Shown one piece after another: positions 25,953 to 35,584 of a DNA stretch of 64,000 bases. Origin of the DNA: Medakamo hakoo. Lineage: Eukaryota; Chlorophyta; Trebouxiophyceae; Coccomyxaceae. The stretch lies in the NCBI GenBank assembly GCA_026636295.1, contig CP089454.1, positions 930,001 to 994,000 of the forward strand. The letters run 5' to 3'. Every line of letters begins with the position of its first letter. Within the stretch, counting starts at the first letter, position 1. The translations under genes and the position numbers were made by a program. Under the pieces are notes generated by a model. That model was not told where the DNA came from. It saw only the letters and a program-made list of their open reading frames with translations, and made no database searches.

Positions 25953-28665
25953 TCAGCGCGGCGCGCCGCCGCCCCACCCGCCGGGCGGGCCGGGCGGGGG
26001 CAGGCCTTCCGCCGCGGCTGCCGCCGCGGCGGCAGCAGCGGCCACTTCTAACGCGGCCTGCCAGTCCAGGTCGTCGCCGGCGCCGCCGTCCGACAGGCCG
26101 AGGTGGTCGTGGTGGTGGTGGTGGTGGTGGTGGTGCGGATGGAACGCGCCGCCGGAGCCGCTGCCGCTGCCGCCGCCGCCGCCGCCTAGCACCGCCGCCC
26201 GGCCGGCGCCGGTGCCGGCGCCGCCGTACCCGCCGTGGTGGCTGCTGCCGCCCGAGCCCACGGACCCGCTGTGGTGGCGGTGGTGGTGGCGGGCGGGCGG
26301 CGGCGCGTGCGCGTGCGCCGCGTGCGGGTCGGCCGCGGCGGCGCCGGGCACGCCGGCCGCGGCGCCGCCAGCCTCGTCCTCTAACTCGGACGCGGGTGGC
26401 AGGCGGGAGGACACGCCCGCGCCCGCGGGGGACAGGACGTGGGCCAGGTACGCTTCCCGCACACCCGCCAGCGTGGACGCGGCGGGCGTGGAGGAGGAGG
26501 TGGAGCCAGGCGCGCCGGCAGCGGGCGGGGGAGCCAGCAGCGCGGCCAGGTCGGTCGACCCGCCGCAGCCGCCGCCCACCGCGTCCAGGGCCGCCCATTC
26601 GTAGTACGGCACCGCGCGCACGTCATACCCGCACGCCGCCATAGCGGCCCGGCGCGCGATGGTCCGCCCCAGCGGCCGGCGGGACGCGGCCGCGTGCGCG
26701 CCCGGGCCGTCCAAGTCGAGGTAGATTATGGACGGAGGAGGCGCGCCGCCCGCGGCGCTCGAGGCCGGCGACCCGCCCGGCGGGCTGCCTCCCCCTCCTC
26801 CGCCGCGCATGACCGCGATGTCGAAGCGGAACAGGCCGCACGGCGTCACGCCGTCCCGGGTGTGGGCCAGGTCCATGGCGGCGAGCGTGGACGAGACGGC
26901 CGAGACGAGGGCGGCGGCGCCCGCGCCGGCCGGGCCAGGCGCGCCATCCGGCATCCGCCGGGGCATCGACTCCACGGCCGCCCGCCACGCGCGGGCGCCC
27001 AGGTCGGCCAGCGGGGTGGGAAAGCCGGAGGCCAAGGCGGCGGACGGCGTGGCGCCGGGTCCGTCCGTCGCGAGGGCGGTGGCGGTGAGGGCGGCGGCCG
27101 ACGCGGCCGCGGCCGCGGCCGCGCGCGCGGCCGTCACGGACGCGCCGCTGCCCGCCGCCCCGCCGCTCCCCGACCCAGAGCCGTCCTCCAAGCCCGCCGC
27201 CACCTGGGCGCCCGCCGCCGCCGCAGCCAGGGCCGCCGTGTCGTCCGCCGGGTCGCCGGGCAGGCCGCACCGCCCGCCCAGCATGAGGAAGGCGCCGTAC
27301 AGCAGGACGAGGTCGCCGTCGTCGAACGACGCGGGCGGGACGGCGGCCAGGCGGGCCAGGAGCGCGGCCCAGCCGGCGGCGGGCAGGCCGCCCAGCAGGG
27401 CGGCGGACCAGACCAGGGACGCCAGGTCGCCCAGGCGGTACCGGCCCCAGCAGCGCAGGACGTGGCCGGCCGCCGCGCGGGGGAGCGCCCCCCCCGCCGG
27501 CGCGTGCGCCAGCCGCCCGTACGCGGACAGCGCGTTGGCCACGTCAGCGGGGGCGAAGGCGTCGATGCGCGCGGCGGCCGCGGCCGCCGCCGCGTCCAGC
27601 AGGCCCGCGCCCGGCCAGTGCTCCAGGGCGGCCAGCGCCCACAGCGTGTTGGCCAGCTCTTGGGGCGTGAACGCGGACAGCGAGGCGCGCACGTGCGCAG
27701 TCACAGGCGCGAGCGCGGCGCCGCCCGGGTTGTAGCCCAGCTTGGCCAGGGCCCACAGCGAGTTGGACACGGCCTGGGGCCGGAACAGGTGGACGCGGGA
27801 GGCGGCCTGGGAGGCCAGCGCGTCCAGCGCGGCCGGGCCCGGGTCGTGGCCGAGCGTCGCGCACGCCCACAGCGTGTTTGCGACCTCCTGCGGCTTGAAC
27901 CTGCCCGCCGTCGCGGCGGCCTGGGCGGCCGCCGCCGCCATGAGCGGCCCGCCCGGGTGGTGCCGCATCGTCGCAAACGCCCACAGCGAGTTGGAGATGT
28001 CCTGCGGGACGGAGGACCCCATGTCCGCCGTCATCTGGGCCGCGGCCGCGTCGAGCGTCGGGCGGGGCGGCACGTACCCGAGCTTGGCGAGCGCCCACAG
28101 CGTGTTGGAGGTGGCCTGCGGGCGGAAGGACGTCATGGTGGCGGCGGCGTGGCGGGCGATGCGTTCCAGCAAGTCGTCGGCGGGCAGGTAGCCGAGCGTG
28201 GCAAAGGCTTTGATTTTGGAGGGGGGGTGGGATAGAGTGGGGGGGGTGAGCGTGAGAGAGAGGCGGTCTCTCTCTCCGACCATCCTCACCCGCGTCCGTC
28301 CGCGCCGCGCGCGCTCCCCCGGCACAAGACCGCGGCCCACGCCGCCCACCCGCCACCCACACAACAACGCACCCCACAACGTGTTGGACACGGCCTGCGC
28401 CCCAAACCGGGGCAGCAGCCGCGACGCGGCCGCCACCAGGCGCTGGAACGGGTCCGATGCAAACAGCTGGGCCGGGCCCGACGCGCCGAGCGGGGGTTGC
28501 AGCTTGGCCAGGCGGTGGAGCGCGGTCGCGACGTTGACCTCGTCAAAGACGTGGACGGAGGAGGCGATGACGTCCAGGACCTGCAGTGCGGGAAGCAAGA
28601 CGGACATGAGGGCGGGCGGTATTGAGGAGGTTTCTTTTTTTTGGTCTTGGCGCCCGCGCGGCCCT

Positions 28666-28743
<78 letters not shown>

Positions 28744-29438
28744 TCCACCAACCAACCCACCTGGTAAAAATGCGTCGCGCTCGCCAGCTTTTTGGTGATG
28801 ATCTTGTTGTAGTTGACCTCGCCGCCGGGCGGACCGCCCGGCCCACCGCCCAGCCCGCCAGCGCCGCGGAAGCCGCCGTGGTGGCCGCCGCGGCCACGGC
28901 CCGCGCCCGGCAAGACGCCGCCGCCCGGGCCCGCCCCACCGCCCGGGCGCAGGTAATGCCCGCCGCCGCCGCCGCCGCCGCTGCCGCTGGCGGATGAGGA
29001 GCCGTCGGCGCGTGAGCCGGACGTGCTGGGGCCCAGGCCAGGGATGTACCGGCCGCTGGGCTGCTGCCAGGGCGGGGGAGGGGGCGGCGCGCCGCGGACC
29101 GACAACCCGCCCACGCCCGCAATGAGGGAGGCCAGGTCCGGTTCGCCGCCGCCGCCGCCGCCGCCGCCGCCGGAGGAGGAGGAAGGCTGGTGCAGGGCTG
29201 CTGCGGCCGCGGCGGCGGCGGCTGCAGCGGCGGCGGCTTCGTACGCCACCCAGTCTTCCGGGGTCGCCCGGCCGGCGGGCGGAGGCGGAGGTGGCCGCTC
29301 TTGGGTCGCTCTTGGGCCGTCGGGCGCGGCGCCATCGCCGCGCAGAGGCGGACCGCTCGGCCCGCCGCCCGCGCCACCGTCCACGCCTGGCGCCCGCCAC
29401 ACGCCCGAATAAAGGTTAGGGTCGTCCCACCCCGACAT
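25953..29438 (-). CDS. OPR/FASTK-like repeat protein with RAP domain (organellar RNA binding)
   Basis: Three exons, complement(25953..28207, 28373..28580, 28761..29438), encode 1046 aa; the introns are 165 and 180 bp (phases 1 and 0). The N-terminus is Gly/Pro-rich with a long poly-Ala run. At least seven 35-38-residue repeats follow, of the form PQxxxNTLWALAKLGYxP, for example RPQATSNTLWALAKLGYVPP, VPQDISNSLWAFATMRHHP and TPQELANTLWALAALEHWP. The splice junction of intron 2 falls inside the repeat motif NTLWAFATLGY, which supports the model. The RAP domain follows (SIIYLDLDGPG...PLGRTIARRAAMAACGYDV, then PYYEWAAL). The tail is His/Gly-rich. Such octotricopeptide/RAP proteins bind and process plastid or mitochondrial RNA in green algae. 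A targeting sequence is not obvious at this start. Confidence 0.85.
28669..28740. repeat. (AC)36 microsatellite inside an intron
   Basis: 72 bp of perfect AC dinucleotide lie in the first intron of the OPR-RAP gene. On the transcribed strand this is (GT)36, starting about 20 nt after the 5' splice site. Confidence 0.99.
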
Positions 29439-29950
29439 GGGGAGGGGGCCACGCGCGCGGGCGGGCCCGGCGCGAGCCTTTTGTAAAAATTTGTTCGCCC
29501 GCGCGTCAAAAGGTCGCTCGCTTCGCTCGCCGGCGCCGCGGGCGGCGCCGCCACACGAGGTCGGTCACGCCGAAAACTGCACGAACGACAGCTCAACGGC
29601 GCACCTAAGTGGATGAAAGCGGAGAAGGGGTGGGCACCGCAACACGGTGCGCACGGCCCTGTGAAAACAACGCCCACGCGGAAAAGCCGGAGTGACCCCG
29701 ACCTTACAAGAGAGTGATATCATTCACCTCCCCTCCATCCCAGTCACGGCCTCCCAGCCAACACGCCCTCACACGGCGGCGCGCCTGGCGCCCTGTGCGA
29801 CAAGGCTTACGACACATCGCGGTCCTCGGGCTGTCCAGGAGCGGTGTTTTTGTGTGTGGGGTGCCGCCGCGAGAGGACGAAAAACAGGCAGGGCGCCCCC
29901 AGGTTGGGCCCTTCTCCTACACACCGGCGGCGCCGACGCGTGCACCAGGC
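29439..29950. other. Divergent intergenic region
   Basis: 512 bp separate the OPR-RAP gene (leftward) from the L-2-hydroxyglutarate dehydrogenase gene (rightward). A frame continuous with the latter is open from 29714, but its sequence does not look like protein. I see no RNA gene. Promoters of both genes are expected here. Confidence 0.5.
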
Positions 29951-31411
29951 ATGCTGCGAGGCGCCGCGGCCGCCGCCGCCGCGGCTGCCGCCCACCGGTC
30001 TCACACATCGCGCAGGCGAGGCCTGGCAACTCTGTCGGCCGACGCCGTCGTCATCGGAGCCGGCGTCGTCGGCCTCGCGGCCGCCAGGGCGCTCGCCCGC
30101 CGTGGACGAGACGTGCTGGTGCTCGACGCCCGCCCCGACTACGGCCAGGGCACCAGCTCCCGGTCGTCCGAAGTCATTCACGCAGGTGCGGTGGTGTCCT
30201 GCCTACGCCGTGCCTTTGAGGTGGGAGGTGCAGGAGGCTGCGCAATGGAGACCCGAAAGCAGCACGGAGGCATGCGATTCGCACCCGTGGCCGCGGTGCC
30301 CCAACCCTCTCGACCCACCCATCCCATCACCCGCACACCCACGCCCGCCCCAGGCCTCTACTACCCGCCGGCCTCCCTGAAAGCCCGTTTCTGCGTCGCC
30401 GGCGCAGCTGCCCTGTACGCCTACTGTTCAGCCAGGGCCGTCCCGCACGCGCGCCCGGGCAAGCTGGTCGTCGCCGTCGAGGCGGGCGAACTGCCCTGCC
30501 TCGACGCACTAGAGGAAAACGCGCGCGCGGCAGGCGAGCGCGGCCTCGCCCGCCTCTCGCCCCGCGCGGCCCTGTCCTTGGAGCCCGCCCTCGCCCCGTC
30601 CCTGGCCGGCGCGCTGTTGTCGCCCCACACAGGCATCGTCGACTCCCACGCCCTCATGACGGCGCTCCTGGCCGACGTCGAAGCCGCGGGCGGCGTGTTC
30701 TCGCCGCGCACACCGGTCGTGGCGGGCCAGGTCGACGGCGGTGGAGGCGCCCGCCTCGAGGTCCTGACCCCCGCACCCACTACCATCACGGCACGGTCCG
30801 TCGTGGTTGCGGCTGGGCTGGGCACGCACCGGCTCATGGAGCGGTTTGAAGGCCTGGACGCGGGGTTCGTCCTCCCACCCCTGCACGCCGCGAAAGGCTC
30901 GTATTTCCGCCTCGCGTCCGGCCCCCCGCCACCCTTCTCCCGCCTGGTCTACCCGCTCCCGCCGTCGGCCGGGGGTGGGTTGGGCGTCCACCTGACGCTC
31001 GACCTGGCCGGCGCTGCCCGTTTCGGTCCCGACGTGGAATGGATGGAGGCGGGCGGCGGCGGCGGGGGTGGGCCCGACACCCTGCTCGGCCCGCCGGGCA
31101 CCGCCGACCCGGCGCCCTCACCCGGCCGGGCCGCCGCGTTCGCCTCCGCCATCCGGCGTTGGTGGCCCGGCTTACCACCCGACGCGTCCCTGATCCCAGA
31201 CTACGCGGGCGTCCGGCCCAAAGTGTCCGGCCCGGGCGACCCTCCCGGAGATTTTGTGATCGAGCGCGCTGGGCCGGGCGTCGTCGCCCTGGCGGGAATC
31301 GAGTCGCCCGGCTTGACGGCGTCCTTGCTCTTGGGCGAGGCCGCGGCGGCGAGCGCGTGCGGGGATGATGGCTGGAGGAAGGGCGGGGGTGAGCTGGACG
31401 TGCTGCTTTAG
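29951..31411 (+). CDS. L2HGDH: L-2-hydroxyglutarate dehydrogenase (FAD-dependent, mitochondrial)
   Basis: Two exons, 29951..30185 and 30354..31411, encode 430 aa; the 168-bp intron is phase 1. The N-terminus (MLRG, poly-Ala, HRSHTSRRRGLATLS) is a plausible mitochondrial presequence. ADAVVIGAGVVGLAAARALA is the FAD-binding GxGxxG fold. SSRSSEVIHAGLYYPPASLK spans the splice junction and matches the conserved flavin-contact segment of L2HGDH. Later motifs include SPHTGIVDSHALMTALL, AKGSYFRL and PGVVALAGIESPGLTASL. The enzyme oxidises L-2-hydroxyglutarate to 2-oxoglutarate, repairing a metabolite made by malate dehydrogenase side activity. Start choice rests on the presequence and the poor quality of the upstream extension. 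Confidence 0.9.
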   Translation: MLRGAAAAAAAAAAHRSHTSRRRGLATLSADAVVIGAGVVGLAAARALARRGRDVLVLDARPDYGQGTSSRSSEVIHAGAVVSCLRRAFEVGGAGGCAMETRKQHGGMRFAPVAAVPQPSRPTHPITRTPTPAPGLYYPPASLKARFCVAGAAALYAYCSARAVPHARPGKLVVAVEAGELPCLDALEENARAAGERGLARLSPRAALSLEPALAPSLAGALLSPHTGIVDSHALMTALLADVEAAGGVFSPRTPVVAGQVDGGGGARLEVLTPAPTTITARSVVVAAGLGTHRLMERFEGLDAGFVLPPLHAAKGSYFRLASGPPPPFSRLVYPLPPSAGGGLGVHLTLDLAGAARFGPDVEWMEAGGGGGGGPDTLLGPPGTADPAPSPGRAAAFASAIRRWWPGLPPDASLIPDYAGVRPKVSGPGDPPGDFVIERAGPGVVALAGIESPGLTASLLLGEAAAASACGDDGWRKGGGELDVLL

Positions 31412-31463
31412 TTTTTGTTGTTTTCGTTTTTTTCGTTTCTAGGTTTTGTGTTTTTTTTCTGAT

Positions 31464-32150
31464 CTACAACACGCCTCCCACGACCGCGGCGACGACGACG
31501 ACCACCGCCAGCGCCGGAGGCGTCAGGAACGCGTGGACCCACCTCCCTCGCCGCACGGCTGCCGCAACCGCGGCTGCAGACTGCCGCACGTCTTCCAGGC
31601 TGCCGTCGTTGTCAATCACAAACTCACACCTCGCCCGCTTCCAGTCAGACGGGGCCTGTGCGGCCAGGCGCGCGTCGGCCGCGGCGCGCTCCAACCCATC
31701 CCGCCGCATCAGCCGCTCCCGCCGCACCTCCACCGGCGCGTCCACCAGGACACGCGGCCGTGCGGCCCTCCACGCCCCCGTTTCGAACAACAGCGGCATG
31801 TCCACGACGACAACCAGCGTGCAGGTAAGCCACGCAGTGAGGAGGCGGGCGAGGAGGGCTAGAGTGATGGGGAGGTGGGTGGCCGCGTTCAGGGCGCGGC
31901 GGGCGGCCGGGTCGCTGAAGGCCAGCGCGCCGAGCGCCGCCCGGTCCAGGGGCGAGCCAGGCGTGCCGGGGTCGACCGTCACGCCCCGGCCAAACGCCCG
32001 GACGACGCGCCGGTACCCCCACCGGCCGGGTTCGGCCGACGCGTGCGCGAGCGCGTCGCAGTCCACGACAGCCAGGCCGCTGGATGCCAGCGTGCCGGCG
32101 ACCGTGGACTTGCCGGCGGCGATGCCGCCCGTCAAGCCGACGATGCGCAT
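31464..32150 (-). CDS. COAE: Dephospho-CoA kinase
   Basis: Single exon, 228 aa. MRIVGLTGGIAAGKSTVAG supplies the start and the P-loop. LAVVDCDALAHA is the acceptor-substrate region, RALNAATHLPI the lid helix, VVVVDMPLLFETGAW the conserved D-x-P-L-L-F-E motif, and VEVRRERLMRRDGL the C-terminal arginine helix. The protein phosphorylates dephospho-CoA on the ribose 3'-OH, the last step of CoA synthesis. The C-terminus ends with a hydrophobic segment (LAVVVVVAAVVGGVL), so it is probably tail-anchored, as in several eukaryotic enzymes. It converges on L2HGDH with 52 bp between stops and is divergent from the MRS2-like gene. Confidence 0.92.
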   Translation of the reverse strand: MRIVGLTGGIAAGKSTVAGTLASSGLAVVDCDALAHASAEPGRWGYRRVVRAFGRGVTVDPGTPGSPLDRAALGALAFSDPAARRALNAATHLPITLALLARLLTAWLTCTLVVVVDMPLLFETGAWRAARPRVLVDAPVEVRRERLMRRDGLERAAADARLAAQAPSDWKRARCEFVIDNDGSLEDVRQSAAAVAAAVRRGRWVHAFLTPPALAVVVVVAAVVGGVL

Positions 32151-32262
32151 GAGGGCTCTTCCCGACCCCCCGGCGGTCGTGTGCGCGAGAAGAGAAAAGG
32201 AACAAGTGAAGGCATGCGTTCGGTCGCTCGCTTCATTCTTTCGTCCGTCCCTCCCTCCTCTC
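32151..32262. promoter_or_regulatory. Divergent promoter spacer, 112 bp
   Basis: This is the shortest start-to-start spacer in the window, between dephospho-CoA kinase and the MRS2-like gene. Both leaders and promoters must be very compact or overlap the opposite gene. Confidence 0.4.
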
Positions 32263-33324
32263 ATGGGCGCGTGCGCGTCCCGCCCGCGCCGCCGTCACCC
32301 ACCGCAATGGCTGCCTGCTGAGGTTGAGTCCCAGACCAAGGGCGTGGATGAACCACGTCCGGGCAAGGACGCCGCGTGCGGCGTTCCGAGCCCTCACCAC
32401 CCGTCGTCCGCCGACACCCGTCCCCCAGCCCCCCCGCCCCTCTGCTTCTTGTCCCTCGACGCCAAGGGCGCGGCCAGCCCCGCCACCGCCGTCTCGCCCG
32501 CCCACCTGGCGTCCCTGGCCTCTATCCCCGAACGGGACGTCCGCATCCTTTTACCGCCCTCCCCGCCGCTGACCACGCCGACGGGCGCGCCGCTGGCCGG
32601 GCCCGCGCTCGTCGCAAAGCGGGGCGACGCCTGGGCCGTCGCCCTGGAAGGCGTCCGCGCCATCGCCCTGCCGGACCGCGTCCTGCTGCTGGCGTGCCCT
32701 GCCAGGCTGGGCGGCCTGGACGACGGCGGCGGCCGGCCGCCCGAGCCGGGCGACGAGGCGGTGGCCGAGCTGGGCGAGCGCGTGGCGGCCGCCGGGCGCG
32801 GGGCCGGGCGCGGGGTGGGGCGGCCGGCCACCGCCTCGTCGCCACTGCAAGCCACCGCACTGGACTGGGCGTGCGAGGCCGTGCTGGCTGGGCTGGAAGC
32901 CCGGTCGTCTGTGCTGGCGGCCGATGCGGCGGCGGCGTGCGATTCGCTGGTCGACGCCGCGGCCGGGCGGACACGCGCGGGTGGGTGGCTGTGTTGTGGG
33001 TGCGGCGCGCCGCCCGCCACGCCCGGCGCCGGGCGGGGCGCTGCCACGTCCGCCGCGGCTTTGCGCTTGCGCCAGGTGAAAGGCGAGGTCGCCGACTTGG
33101 AAGCCGCCGCCCGGCGGGTGGAGGCGGCGCTAACGACAGCTGTCGGGCGGGCGCGGCGGCGGGGCGGGAGGCACGACGAGGCCGCACAGATTTTGGCGGC
33201 GGCCGCGTTGCGGGCTGGGTGGGCGGCAGGGGTGGGGGCGCGGCACGCATCCTCCGCTCGAGACGCCGAGTCTGCCGCCCGCCTGGCCCTCAAACGGCGG
33301 GCCCTGGCGTGCGGCGGCGTGTAG
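32263..33324 (+). CDS. MRS2/CorA-like N-terminal domain protein without membrane segment
   Basis: Single exon, 353 aa. The start MGACASRPRR fits an N-myristoylation signal (Gly2, Ser6) with an adjacent cysteine for palmitoylation. The body resembles the matrix/cytosolic domain of plant MRS2/MGT magnesium channels. IPERDVRILLPP matches the RDLRxLDP start, GVRAIALPDRVLLLACP the NLEHIKAIIT-VLLLD block, PLQATALDWACEAVLAGLEAR the LPFEFRALEAALE helix, and LRLRQVKGEVADLEAAARRV the long stalk helix. The protein then stops: there are no transmembrane helices and no GMN pore motif, and the next gene starts 40 bp away on the other strand. It cannot be a channel by itself. It may be a regulatory or decayed derivative. 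Homology is moderate. Confidence 0.6.
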   Translation: MGACASRPRRRHPPQWLPAEVESQTKGVDEPRPGKDAACGVPSPHHPSSADTRPPAPPPLCFLSLDAKGAASPATAVSPAHLASLASIPERDVRILLPPSPPLTTPTGAPLAGPALVAKRGDAWAVALEGVRAIALPDRVLLLACPARLGGLDDGGGRPPEPGDEAVAELGERVAAAGRGAGRGVGRPATASSPLQATALDWACEAVLAGLEARSSVLAADAAAACDSLVDAAAGRTRAGGWLCCGCGAPPATPGAGRGAATSAAALRLRQVKGEVADLEAAARRVEAALTTAVGRARRRGGRHDEAAQILAAAALRAGWAAGVGARHASSARDAESAARLALKRRALACGGV

Positions 33325-33364
33325 AAAACAATACGTTGCAGCTGACAGACACCCACACCCCGCC

Positions 33365-34746
33365 TCACGCCGCGACCGCCGCCCGGCGCCGGGCCTCCGC
33401 CGCCGCCAGCGCCCGCCCCGCCCGGCTGCCCCCACCCGGCCGGCCCAGCGCCCCGCTGATCCAGGCGCCCGCCTCCGCGACCGCCCGGGCGTCGACCCCC
33501 GTCTCCACGCCCAGGCCGTCCATGAGATAAACAACGTCCTCCGTCGCGACGTTGCCCGCCGCGCCGGGGGCGAAGGGGCACCCGCCCAGCCCGGCGACGG
33601 CCGTGTCGTGGACGGTGATGCCGGCGGACAGGGCCGCCAGCACGTTGGCCACGCCCTGGCCGTACGTGTCGTGGCAGTGCGAGGCGAGGGCGGACAGGGG
33701 GACGCCGCCGTCGTGCTCGCAGCTCTGGAACATGGCGACGATGGACCGGGCCGTGCCGACGCCGATGGTGTCGCCCATGGACACTTCGAAGCAACCCAGG
33801 TCGTGGAACAGGCGGGCGGCGACGGCGGCGGCGGCGGCCGGGGCGACGGCGCCCGAGTACGGGCAGCCGACCACGCACGAGACGTAGCCGCGCACCCGCA
33901 CGCCGGCCTCCTTCGCGGCCGCCGCCACGTCCGCGTACCGCGCCAGCGTCTCGTCAATGGACGCGTTCAGGTTGGCTTTGCTGAACGCTTCAGTCGCGGA
34001 CGCAAAGATGGCGACCTCGTCCGCACCCGCCGCCACGGCGCGCTCAAAGCCTTTGAGGTTGGGCGTGAGCACTGGGTAGCGCACGCCCTTGGCCCGCACC
34101 ATGCCGGCCATGACGCCCGCCGCGTCCGCCATTTGGGGCACGGCTTTGGGCGACACAAAAGCCGTGGCTTCGACGACGGGCACGCCCGCGGACGCCAAGC
34201 GGTGGATGAGCTCGATCTTTGTGTCGGTCGTGACCTGCAGTGTGGATGTGATGGGATGGAGGGTGCGCGTGTCGGGTCGGGGTGGAGACGCGCGTCGCTG
34301 TCGGAAAAAAAAACCCGGCTCCCCTCCCCTTCCTCACCGGCGTCGCCTCGTTTTGCAGGCCGTCCCGGGGGCCCACGTCCACGATGGTCACAGACGGAGG
34401 CAGCGGGCGGCCCAGGAGGTCCGGCGTCTGTTTTGTTTTGTGGGGAGAGGGGAGCGCGTGAGGAATTGGTGCTCGTGGCCAACTCGGCTTGTCGCGTGGC
34501 TAGCCTCATGCACCGCCGGCTCAATGCCAGGCGGAAATCGCCAGGCGTTTGTAACGCGCGGACATGGCGAAAAAGCCGGGTCAGGCGGCAAAATGCGTGC
34601 GCTCGGAAGGACGGAAAAGGAGCGCGCACCGTCAGCTCGTGCTTGGCACGCGACCAGGCCGCAGCGGTGGCGCCGGCCGCCTTGGCGCCGCCGCTGCCAC
34701 GGGCGGCCAGCGCGGCGGCCGCGGCGGCCAGGCTGCGGGCCAACAT
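33365..34746 (-). CDS. HMGCL: Hydroxymethylglutaryl-CoA lyase (mitochondrial)
   Basis: Three exons, complement(33365..34234, 34338..34427, 34630..34746), encode 358 aa; both introns (103 and 202 bp) are phase 0. The N-terminus (MLARSLAAAAAALAARGS) is a likely mitochondrial presequence. TIVDVGPRDGLQNEATP carries the catalytic Arg-Asp, VEATAFVSPKAVPQMAD and YVSCVVGCPYSG follow, and SHCHDTYGQGVANVLAAL has the metal-binding histidines. GLGGCPFAPGAAGNVATEDV contains the catalytic cysteine loop. The enzyme splits HMG-CoA to acetyl-CoA and acetoacetate in leucine breakdown. All catalytic residues of the family are visible. Confidence 0.94.
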
Positions 34747-35584
34747 TTGGGAGGTGTGGGTGGGTGGGAGTGGGCGGGGAGAGGCGCGCGCGCACTCCGC
34801 CACGGCCCGCAACTGACGTGTGAGGGAGAGGTCGCGCCGCCAGGAGGGAGACGAAACCTTGCCGGTTTTTTTTTAAGACGGCGGCCCGCGGTAGCGAGCG
34901 AGGGACGGGACGGGCCCAACCCCACGCCCGCCACGCGCGCGCGCCGGCACACTCGGCGAATGAGTTTTTTTACAAACACGACCGGAGTGTGATGGATGAT
35001 GACCCGCGGGGTTTTACTTTTCCTTCCCATCCGCCCATGCCAACGCGGGCGGAAGGAAAAACGAAGGCAACCCCTGTGCTCCCGGCTCGGCGCGTCCCCG
35101 CGTGTATGGACGTATAAGATGGGAAAGGGGGGGGCAAAGGGGGAGGGGAACGCGCACAGAGCGGCCGGGGAAGCAACCCGTCCCGTTGAAACGCTTCGCT
35201 GGGGCGAAACGATAAAAAAAGATGGGGGCCAACCGCCGCCGTCCCGCGGTTGCCTGCCAGGGGGTGTGCCCCCCTCGCACAGCAGACCCGCTTCGAAAGT
35301 CTTGGGTTGGAAGAAAAAACTGAAAAGGCGCCAAAAAACTCGAGCCCGCACACCACCACCCTTGGCTCGCAACCACCAGAAAAAACTCTCTCTCTCTCTC
35401 AAACTTTTCGCGGCGTCCGCACCCCCACAGGAACGTACGCGGTCTTTGCTTCTCATCAGACTCTCACGCACACACTCACTCACGCTCTCGCTTGGACATT
35501 GTCGCTTTCCCCCCCACAACACCAGCAAAAAAAAGCCAAAAAAACACGCACCCACCACCCACGCCCAACGAAGAAAAAAAAACC
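34747..35584. other. Intergenic region upstream of HMG-CoA lyase
   Basis: 838 bp between the HMG-CoA lyase start and the stop of the decarboxylase fusion, both on the minus strand. It is richer in A/T runs than the coding DNA, including poly-A tracts near 35570-35585. No supportable ORF or RNA gene is seen. It holds the decarboxylase 3' UTR and the lyase promoter. Confidence 0.5.

Noticed and set aside
28669-28740. AC repeat considered as part of an array or telomere-like element
   Set aside because: It is a simple dinucleotide repeat inside an intron, with no spacers or telomeric unit.
32263-33324. MRS2-like gene considered as a full magnesium channel
   Set aside because: There is no transmembrane segment, no GMN motif, and no room for a further exon before the next gene.
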